A DNA stretch of 64,000 bases from the NCBI GenBank assembly GCA_951640165.1, contig OX621252.1, positions 27,859,934-27,923,933 on the forward strand. Direction: 5' to 3'. This DNA is from Pseudoips prasinana. Lineage: Eukaryota > Arthropoda > Insecta > Lepidoptera > Nolidae. The notes under the pieces were generated by a model that worked only from the letters and a program-made list of their open reading frames with translations, did not search any database and was not told the DNA's origin. This document shows, piece after piece, positions 1 through 8,254 of the stretch. The first letter of the stretch is position 1; the number at the start of each line of letters is the position of its first letter. The translations under genes were made by a program, and so were the position numbers.

Positions 1-740
1 CGGTTTCCATCAGTTTAATACTATTTATTAATAATACAGCAAGTTTGTTACGTTTAAATAGTAAGTTGGCTCTGAAAATATTTGAGTGTTAATTTTATTG
101 TTTACTAGCTGGTGCCCGCGACTTGGTTGGCGACAATTCTGAATGATGACCAATGTGACTACTTACTTCTTGCTTAATCTAAAAAATATAACTTTTCAAA
201 CAAATAAGCAATATAAATTGAAGGAAACCTAACCTATAAATAACTACTTTGCTACTGTTATTTAAAAAAAGGACCCGATGTCATCAACCAAAACAATCAA
301 AGAATACATATAAATTGTGCTTACGTATAGTGAGTAAGTCAAATAAAGTAAAATAATAATCAACGATGCATTAATCACAAAGGTAACTCCCATTAGATTA
401 GGTTGCGACCACGGCATTGATAGGTCTAATATCGTTGATTCGTTGAAAAACGATGATTACGCCATCTACTAACAAAAATAAACACTTGTAAAGCTTCATC
501 TATTGATTAAGTTTTGGACTACCTTTTATTTCAAGCATTTATTTATTTTAATGATATACCAAATAAGTTCCGCGATCTGAAACGATATTACTGCATCTAG
601 TTACAAAATTGTGAACTTGTACATCAGTAAAATTAAGATGATAGTTTTTGGATGCGATCATCTCGACACGAACAATTAATTCTACGCTAACTCGAATTTA
701 AGGTAGATTCGTTTTTAATCCCAATTTGATTAAAATGTCG
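1..740. other. gene-free AT-rich stretch
   Basis: No coding frame supported. A short piece near 108-150 resembles the end of the Helitron-like repeats seen at 30333 and 43430 (ACTAGCTG, GCCCGCGACTT). A segment at 495-530 resembles 1645-1685, suggesting shared repeat ancestry. Nothing else recognised. Confidence 0.5.
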
Positions 741-1357
741 TTTTTAGGGTTCCGTAGGCAAACGGCAAAAAACGGAACCCTTATAGATTCGTCATGTCTG
801 TCTGTCTGTCCGTCCGTATGTCACAGCCACTTTTTTCCGAAACTATAATAGCTGTACTGTTAAAACTTGGTAAGTAGATGTATTCTGTGAACCGCATTAA
901 GATTATTACACAAAAATAGAAAAAGAACAATAATTTAGGGGGGTCGCCATACATAGAACTGAAACTCAAAAAATTTTTTTTCATCGTACCCATACATGTT
1001 TGAAGATATTTTGAAGACCTATCCATAGACCCCCGTATGGATAGGTCTTCAAAAATGATATTGAGGTTCCTAATATCATTTTTTTCTAAACTGAATAGTT
1101 TGCGCGAGAGACACTTCCAAAGTGGTAAAATGAGTGTCCCCCCCCCCTGTAACTTCTAAAATAAGTGAATGATAAAACTAAAAAAAATATATGATATACA
1201 TTACCATGGAAACTAACAACAAAAATTGGTTTGAACGAGATCTAGCAAGTAGTTTTTTTTTTAATACATCATAAACCGCAATTTGCTTTCATTTAATCAA
1301 CTGAAATACTTGCTGCTACGGAACCCTTCATGTGCGAGTCCGACTCGCACTTGGCCG
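741..1357 (+). repeat. dispersed lepidopteran repeat (GGGTTCCGTA ... GAGTCCGACTCGCAC)
   Basis: Starts with GGGTTCCGTAGGC then AACGGAACCC and a TGTCTG run, and ends CTACGGAACCC, GAGTCCGACTCGCAC, TTGGCCGG. This pair of ends marks a very common lepidopteran interspersed repeat, recognised from memory; its class is unknown to me. A 17-bp perfect hairpin sits inside (1011-1052). A remnant of one end may occur near 34855. The small frame on the minus strand here is not a gene. Confidence 0.6.
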
Positions 1358-1497
1358 GTTCATCATATCAGCCGAAAGACGTCCACTGCCGGACAAAGGC
1401 CTCCCCCAAAGATCTCCACAATTGCCGGTCTTGCGCTATCCGCATCCAGCGATTTCCAGCGACCCGCACAAGATCATCGGTCCATCTTGGCCGGTTT
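1358..1497 (-). repeat. RTE-type LINE 3' end
   Basis: On the minus strand it reads through a degenerate RT C-terminal stretch (RWTDDLVRVAGNRWM, then AQDRQLWRS and LGEAF) followed by GGCCTTTGTCC and ..TTTCGGCTGATATGATG. This is the 3' end of an RTE-type LINE. Related ends recur at 6652, 35573 and 58222, and as the tail of a SINE family at several sites. Confidence 0.65.
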
Positions 1498-1719
1498 AAT
1501 TTGTTATAAAAATTACCAAAAAAAAATTAGTTACAAATCTTATAAAACCCTAAATCTTTACTTAGACGACAACGACCACGACAGTTTAAGCAACTAGGCA
1601 AAGAAACAAATTTCTCTAAAATTTGAGGTGGCGTAAATTGTTGGTGTCGATCTATTGAATCAGTTTTGGATTACCTTTTTTTAACAACAAATTATTCCCT
1701 GGATTGCTTTATTTTTAAC
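1498..1719. other. no feature seen
   Basis: AT-rich sequence without a recognisable gene or repeat except the 1645-1685 similarity to 495-530. Confidence 0.4.
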
Positions 1720-3055
1720 TGAAACACACACAAACACCAGTTTGCATGCGTTTTACTCCAAAAAAAGCAGATTTTCATACAAACTTACATCCTTAGGGGT
1801 GGAATTTCCAAAAATCCTGAAATTCATATTTTAAAGTTTTAAATGAAAGGCCAAGTACCAGTTTTCATGCGTTTACCTTAAAAATGTCACATTTTTCATA
1901 CAAACTTAAATCCCCTATTTGTCACCCTTAGGGGTGGAATTCTCGGAAATCCCGAAACATATATGTTAAATTTTTAACTGAAATGCTAAATACCAATTTT
2001 CATGCGTGTGACTCAAAACTTGTTGTCACATATTTCATACAAACTTACATCCCCAATTTTACGCCATTGGGGCTGGAATTTTTATAAATCCTGAAGTACA
2101 TATTTTAATTTTTAACTGCAAGGCCATACACCAAAGCCTTTAACACCAAAATGAAGGATTTTCATAAAATTTTTCATCCCTTAATTTACTCCCTTAGGGG
2201 TGGTATTTTTAAAAATCCTTCTTCTGTGGATGCCTACGTCATAAAAGGTAATTACTGTCAAAATGTCAAGTCTCTAACTTTAGCCATTTAGGCTGTGCGT
2301 TGATATGTCAGTCAGTCAGTATAAACTTACATCCCCTTTTAAACGCCCTTGGGAGTGGAATTTACAAAAATCCTGAAATAAATATTATACATTTGTAACA
2401 GAAAGGCCAAATACGCATTTTCATGCATTTCATTAACTTCAAAAATATCGCATTTTTCATACAACTTACATCCCCTATTTTATGCCCTTCGGGGTGGAAT
2501 TTTCAAAAATCCTGAAATATGTATTTCTTATTTTTAACTGAAAGGCCAAATACTATTGCTAAGGCCAAATAATATTCATGGGTTTAACTTCAAAAATGTC
2601 GCATTTTTCAAATAAGCGATACATCCCCAATTTTACGCCCTTAGGGGTGAAACTCTCAAAAATTCTGATATGTGTATTTTTAATTTTTAACTAAAAGGCC
2701 AAATATTAATTTTCGTGCGTTTAACTTAGAAATTGTCACATTTTCATACAAACTTACATCCCCTTTTTTCACCCTTGGGGGTACAATTCCCAAAAATCCT
2801 GAAACACGTATTTTTTTATTTTTAACTGGAAGGCCAACCACTAATTTTCATGCCTTTAACTTCAAAAACGGCAAAGTTTCATACTAACTTTGCACCCCCG
2901 TTTTACCCCTTTAGGGATTGAATATCGAAAAATCCTTCCTTATTCCTAGTCTACAGTATAAAGAAACCATTTCAGCTTTCTGGATCCAAGGGTTTGGGCT
3001 GTGCGTTGATGAGTCAGTCAATCAGTCAGTCAGGAGTTCTCTTTTTATTTATATA
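1720..3055 (+). repeat. tandem array of about nine diverged ~137-bp units
   Basis: The motif CTTAGGGGTGGAATTT followed by AAAAATCCTGAAA recurs near 1794, 1929, 2069, 2196, 2349, 2488, 2642, 2775 and 2911, at spacings of roughly 127-154 bases. Between them recur AACTGAAAGGCCAAATACC, TTTTCATGCG and CATACAAACTTACATCCCC. Two units (2285-2320 and 2995-3050) carry the GGGCTGTGCGTTGAT..CAGTCAGTCAG ending typical of lepidopteran dispersed elements, so this looks like internal amplification within such an element. No protein coding is evident. Confidence 0.75.
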
Positions 3056-3107
3056 GATTATAAAAAGATATTTTTATTTTTGTTTATTAGGTCTAGGTAA
3101 CTTTGAA

Positions 3108-3420
3108 GGGCTGGTTGACATCGTTGGTAAATGCTTGACTTTCACGCCATAGGTCGAGGGTTCGATTTCCATCCAGGAATCGAACCCACGACCTATGGCG
3201 TGAAAGTCAGAGTAAGATATTTGTGTGAATGAACATGTTTATTGGTCCTGAGTATGGGTGTAATTATTTGTATAAGTATGTATTTATTAAAGAAAAGTAG
3301 TATATATAATTTATCAGTTATTTGGTTTCCACAGTACATACTCTGTTTAGTTTGTAATCAGGTGCCATGTGTGAATAATTTTCCAGGATATTGTTATTAT
3401 TCCAAATTATTTGTTTAATT
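3108..3420 (+). repeat. tRNA-derived SINE (family C) with inverted duplicated head
   Basis: Contains a pol III B-box-like GGGTTCGATT, then the family body ATATTTGTGTGAATGAACATG and GTATGGGTGTAATTA, and the 3' stretch CAGTTATTTGGTTTCC. Unlike other copies, the head is followed at once by its own reverse complement (arms 3136-3167 and 3178-3209). Partial relatives lie at 30088-30250, 31490-31540 and 58030-58200. Confidence 0.7.
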
Positions 3421-4360
3421 TCTTAGTTTTTACATATTTAAATTTTCAAAATGGATATAAATAGTAATAAATTAAGAAAACAATAATATATAAATAAATA
3501 TGAAAAATAAAGAGTTCCTCCAGCGGCGGGGTTTGACGCCCTAGGCCGCCGTAGGTCAGGGCGACAGAGTAAAGAACCTCCTCACGATGCGTGCAAGTAA
3601 CAAAGCCATTATTATTAACAAATATTAATAAGAGAATACCAGCGCTGCAACAATTATTGCTGTAGTACCCATTTACGTGACACAGGAATAATAATTTTCA
3701 GTTGCACTTACTTTAATTGTTTGAGTATCACAAAAAAGGTATTACTTTCTTTCTTTGAAACTTACCTTTAAAATATATATTCTATATCTTTTAACAAACT
3801 TATAAGTGCGGTGTTTCTGTAATGGTTCATCTCAAGCTCTAATTTGGCAGGTCATCGTTTCCCTTTCTCTCTATTATCCTTTGTTATAACACGTTTTTCG
3901 TTTACATTCATTTTTTCAGCTCACTTAGTACGATTAAGGAGATCCTTTGTTTTTTCTTGCGGGTTGTAGTAATCAGTTGAATGGCGGACCTAATGTCGGT
4001 ACATTAGCGCGAGTGCGGATAAAAGGGTGTTGAAGCGCGCTCGTATATTCTGACCAGCGCAATAGTGTGAGTATTGAAAAGCTTAGCGAAAAACGTTGGT
4101 CAAGGAAGTGTTTTGTCGCTAAATATTTTGAATCGCTCCTTTTAGTATGCTCTAGTAGAACTCAAGTGGAATGATTGAGTTTTTAATCGGATTGGAGGTT
4201 GAAGCAGGTTGTTTGCTCCAGACCTGGTGTTTAAATTTGAGCGATTTCATTAAATGTTGTTGTTAAGGTTGTATGAATAAAATTATTTTTATAATAATGT
4301 TTTCAGTAAGCTTAAAACACTTTCCTTTGCATTACGAGACAAAAGTAATCAATACTAGTG
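3421..4360. other. gene-free stretch with a possible TATA-like patch
   Basis: No coding frame supported. Around 4010-4090 there is a GC-richer segment with GGATAAAAGGG followed about 30 bases later by a CTGACCAGCGCAATAGTG stretch. That could be a promoter or a non-coding first exon on the plus strand, but nothing downstream confirms it. Confidence 0.3.
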
Positions 4361-4683
4361 TCCTACTAGCCAAATTTTGGCCACGGCGACCAGTCTCAAA
4401 GGAGACACCATCTGCGCGGGACATATTATAGTGCACAAGTGTGTGCGCAAACACAGGAATTTCTTTCTATTCGATCACTCTCATGATCCTATGGGACGAC
4501 TAGCGACACGACCGGATAGAGGTCAGGTACAGGACCGATGACTATCACTCCGAGACTTCGGGTGGATACTAAGAATTTTTTCTATTTACAGAAAAATCCC
4601 GAAAGTTTGGCTGGACCCGGGATTTGAACCCAGGACCTCGTTATTTGCGGCTAACCCGCTATCGCTAGACCAACGAGGCAGAC
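4361..4683 (-). repeat. tRNA-derived SINE (family A)
   Basis: On the minus strand the head reads TTGGTCTAGCGATAGCGG (A-box-like) and GGGTTCAAATCCCGGG (B box), then AAAACTTTCGGGATTTTTCTG, a body with TCGGTCCTGTACCTGACC, and GACTGGTCGCCGTGGCC. About 320 bases. Copies at 19891, 22601, 30815 and 35730, plus pieces at 23273 and 53374. The tRNA-like head does not make it a functional tRNA gene. Confidence 0.8.
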
Positions 4684-4892
4684 AATAAGCAACTGGCTCT
4701 TCTTAGTTTAGGATCAGATGGCCGTGTGTGAAAAAAAACTTGAGAGGTGTCAAGGGACACCCGGATGGAACGAAGTTATTTCTTATTATTTATTATGTAC
4801 AAAAAACCTGTATACACCCAACACAAATAATGTCGCGACACCACACTGTTCAATGCGAAATAGAAATGAAAATATCTGGCTTGCTTTCTATA

Positions 4893-4927
<35 letters not shown>

Positions 4928-5050
4928 TAGACAGAGAAACATGCGCACGCCGCACAGCTGCAAAAAGTGTCGTGACAACTTTTCGTAAGATTTTTTTCCG
5001 TTTAGCCCCCTTTCACTATGCGCGATAAGGAACTTCGTTCCAAAATGTGC
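4684..5050 (+). repeat. satellite-like unit with (GA)n run
   Basis: Contains a GA microsatellite (4891-4928) followed by ACATGCGCACGCCGCAC. Its layout (purine run, then a GTGTGCACGCAC-like stretch) resembles the monomers at 23985-25925 and 49130-49760. Two overlapping frames here are low-complexity and rejected as genes. Confidence 0.45.
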
Positions 5051-6237
5051 CCAGATATTATAATTTTTATATTATTACTTCTATGATTCGTTGATATATT
5101 CCTTTAAGATTTTATGTTACAATATTAAAAAAAGCATCTTATGAAGGACAAACCTACTCGCAGTTAGAAACCACACAGCTACTTTAAAGGCAACCGCAAC
5201 CACACAATAGTTGAAGTTCTAACATGTGTTAACTTGAGCTATTCCTCTAAGTTTTCTTCCTTTCGGGACATAACTCGGTAGATTGTTCAGTAGGTATCAA
5301 ATTTGTTCACTGTCGTTGTTGTGAAACTATCCACTTTGATACAATTTGGATTATTAAAGCATTATCTAGTGGAGATGATTTTGGTGGTTATTGTGACAGA
5401 ATGCAAAGATTAAATAGATTTTGGCAATTTAGGCTATTTTTTAAACGTTAAACTTGATTTCCTCTATACTTTTCAAGTGAACATTTCTTTAGACGCGTTC
5501 AGCACTTTTTGAGTGAACACAAAGCGTGAAACTCGCGTCATCGTCAACACACGCTTCCCATGATCTATATGTATATTGTGTTTATATGTACATAAATATA
5601 TACCTCCGTGTGTTATTATTTTATTATACATTATTTATATAAAAAGATCTCAGTGTGAAGTGTTAACCGTTGCTGTTGCAGTTGCAGTTGACGCACGCTG
5701 AGATATTTTTTGTTTTTATGATTATTAATTATTATTTGTTTTATTCTATGATTTTATTATTATTATTTGTAATTTATACATTTAATTTAATTTATTATTA
5801 TGTTATGATGGGTGTAACTTACCTGAAATAAATGGATTTATTATTATATTATTATTATATATAATAGTTATTATATTATAGATTATTTAGATTAGAAGTG
5901 TAAAATAGTTTTCACTTGTATCAGACGTGGTATAACACTGACACCCAACCAAACCAGTACGTACTTTTCTTGAGTGTCAGTGTATACGCCCGTAGCTCAG
6001 GAAATGTTGGGGCATGCCAATAGTCTCGAATAGCCATACCATTCGATTATGAAATTGGAGGAAACACACTCGTGCACAATAATAAATCTTATCTAATTGG
6101 CATGTATACTGTATACTACTACTTAATATACCTCAGTTTTGCACACAAACTGACATGACTGCCTTCCAACCATCTACAATATTATGTTAAGAGCATCTGC
6201 CTTATAAGGGTCGCGGAAGCGTTGTGTGCTGTATCGT
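5051..6237. other. gene-free AT-rich stretch
   Basis: Contains TTATTA-rich runs (about 5700-5890) and a short inverted pair AAAGATCTCAG / CTGAGATATTT around 5645-5705. No gene or family-level repeat recognised. Confidence 0.4.
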
Positions 6238-6320
6238 TGGATACGGGCAGCATAATACAGGCAGCTGTGGAGATCTTTGGGGAAGACTTTGTCTAGCAAT
6301 GAGCGCCTTTCAGCTTTCAA
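6238..6320 (+). repeat. diverged RTE/SINE-type 3' end
   Basis: TGTGGAGATCTTTGGGG, AGACTTTGTCTAGCAATGAG and CGCCTTTCAGCTTTC follow the RTE-type end with several substitutions. It abuts the SINE that starts near 6318. Confidence 0.45.
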
Positions 6321-6575
6321 CGGTCACCGTAGCCTTGTTGGTAGTGCTCCTGCCTACGAAGCTGGTGGTCCTAGGTTCGAATCCCGGTAAGTGCAAATAT
6401 TTGTGTGATGAGCACGAATATTTGTTTCTGAGTCATGGATGTTTTCTATGTATATAAGTATTTATCTATCTATATAAGTATGTATATCGTCGCCTGGTAC
6501 CCATAGTACAAGCTTTGCTTAGTTTGGGGCTAGGTTGATCTGTGTGACATTGTCCCTGGATATTATTATTATGTC
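6318..6575 (+). repeat. tRNA-derived SINE (family B)
   Basis: Head GTAGCCTTGTTGGTAGTGC (A-box-like) and TAGGTTCGAATCCCGG (B box), body TTTGTGTGATGAGCACGAAT and GAGTCATGGATG, tail TACCCATAGTACAAGC and TGACATTGTCCCTGG then TTATTATT. A full copy in reverse lies at 13331-13592, a 3' piece at 36393-36466. Confidence 0.8.
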
Positions 6576-6651
6576 TTTTATTCCGTGTCATTCTTATTTC
6601 ATACAATTACAAATATATAGTTACAAAAAAATATATATTTATATATATTTT

Positions 6652-6762
6652 TTTGGATGCGGATAGCGCAAGACCGGCAATTGTGGAGATCTTTGAGGGA
6701 GGCCTTTGTCCAGCAGTGGACGTCTTTCGGCTGATATGATGATGATGATGATGATGATATAT
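6652..6762 (+). repeat. RTE-type LINE 3' end with (ATG)n tail
   Basis: GATAGCGCAAGACCGGCAAT, then GGGAGGCCTTTGTCCAGCAG, TGGACGTCTTTCGGCTG and a (ATG)n run. Same end as 1358-1497 in the other orientation. Confidence 0.65.
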
Positions 6763-6765
6763 TTA

Positions 6766-7235
6766 TAAATATAAAAAATAGAGATCCAATCGGCAACGGG
6801 AGCAGGGTCCATGCTACCGATGGTCAAGGCTCCAGAGAGAGGAACCTCCTCACAATACGCGCCGTCTCCAAAAGAACTGCCTTCTGAACCTGACCCTTGA
6901 CCCAACTGCCTAACGCGAGCCTCTTAAGGTGACGGTCGAGGCTCTTGGCAATTAAACCATGGGCAGAAACGACAATCGGTACAATGATCGCCGAGTCGAC
7001 GTCCCACATGTCAACAACCTCGCGTGCTAGGTCAAGGTATTTAATTTCCTTGTCTTTTTTAGCTTTCACAAGGTTGTCATCATGTGGGACAGCAACATCG
7101 ATGATTACTGCCCGGCGCTCTTGGCGATCCACCATCACAATATCAGGCTTATTGGCAACAATAGTCCTATCTGTGATGATGGATCTGTCCCAGTACAATG
7201 TGACACGGCCATTCTCCAGTATTGTCTCTGGACTA
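6766..7235 (-). mobile_element. R4/Dong-like LINE C-terminal fragment (REL endonuclease)
   Basis: The minus-strand frame ending at 6824 encodes about 135 residues of a retrotransposon C-terminus: WDRSIITDRT, NKPDIVMVDRQERRAVIID, REVVDMWDVDSAI, ARIVRRFLSLEP. The KPD-14 residues-D spacing fits the restriction-like endonuclease of R2/R4/CRE-group LINEs. It is 5' truncated at a (TTA)n run (7224-7250); a second piece at 36151-36391 is also bordered by TAA repeats. R4-clade Dong elements are known to insert in TAA repeats, so R4/Dong is the likely clade, by inference. Confidence 0.6.
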
Positions 7236-7290
7236 TTATTATTATTATTATAGATATGATGATGATAATCGGCCAACCTTATCATAGCCA

Positions 7291-7668
7291 ACTTTGACTT
7301 CTATTAGTGTGTTCGTCTATTTAAACTCGTTTTTCTTAGGTATGAATAAAGTTAAAGCGAATTTTCTCATACATTAAACCACTGTACCCCACGTTATGTT
7401 TTTTATTCTTCGTATGTTTTTTAGTCGCATTATTAATACAGCGTAAATTTAAGCAGTGAATTTGCCTAAAAGCAAATGCGTCGCGATTACTTACGGTATA
7501 CAGATGCTTGCTGACGTTAACCTTTCGGTGGAGAATCACATATTTGACTTTCCTACGTGTTTGCCAAGCATTTGCTTGACTGGTTTGATTGATGAAGCAC
7601 ACCTGGCTTAGAATAAGTATTTCGGAATAGATAGAAATAACGAAACTTTGTAGGTTTCAATAAAGGTA
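7291..7668. other. no feature seen
   Basis: No gene supported; the short minus-strand frame at 7336-7602 has no recognisable similarity. Confidence 0.35.
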
Positions 7669-7880
7669 GATAGATAGATAGAACACACTTTATTGCTCCA
7701 GAAAAACTAAATATATAATTTCAATATAAGCAAATACGGGTACAATTGGCAGTCTAATCGTTTTGTAGTGATCTCTTTCAGACAACCGTTAGGTGGACAA
7801 GGAAAAAATAAGATAGAATAGGCAGTAGTTGTAAGTGTACTATAGTGTCTGTTAAATGTTTAAAGATGTGTTCCTACATA
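7669..7880 (+). repeat. dispersed repeat (ACACACTTTATTG ... CAGACAACCGTTAG)
   Basis: GATAGATAGAACACACTTTA, then CAGACAACCGTTAGGTGGAC. A related copy lies at 39695-39890 (TTGTCCACACAAGCAGG, CAGACAACCTTTGGATGG), and the reverse of its start recurs near 56926-56950. Probably a LINE or SINE 3' end read in antisense. Confidence 0.5.
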
Positions 7881-8254
7881 CAATTCACATAAACATATAC
7901 TTATATTTGCTTAAATACTGATAATCCTATATTGTAATTATATAATATTTGTAAATTATATTTTATACATGTTTTTTTTTAAGTTATGAAGCAAAAGTTA
8001 TGGGCAAGAAGTTAAGAGATAACAAGGGAAATGATAAAGATATTTAAAGCGATAAAATGCTTTTTTAAAGAAATGTTGAATTAAGTCAGGGTTTGTCCAC
8101 AAAATTGAAATGTAAAAAATGAAATTTAATATTTTTTAAAACTACTTAAATATGAATTAAGATAGCTGTAAACAATAATTAGTTTCGAGCGAAATGCAGA
8201 ACCACACTTTTGACGTTGGCTAATATTACTATAAGTACGTTCAAGAATTTGTTG
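7881..8254. other. no feature seen
   Basis: AT-rich, no recognised gene or repeat. Confidence 0.35.

Noticed and set aside
1720..3055. CRISPR-like repeat array
   Set aside because: Units are long (about 137 bases), diverged and directly adjacent without unique spacers, and the setting is an insect genome.
4610..4683. tRNA gene on the minus strand
   Set aside because: It has A- and B-box-like motifs but lacks a proper cloverleaf and is repeated as the head of a ~320-base SINE at several sites.
4718..4988. Two overlapping small genes
   Set aside because: The frames end in (RE)n/(KE)n from a GA microsatellite and lie in a satellite-like unit.
6824..7291. Host gene of 155 residues
   Set aside because: The protein is the C-terminus of a restriction-like-endonuclease LINE; its first ~20 residues come from TTA/ATG microsatellite sequence.
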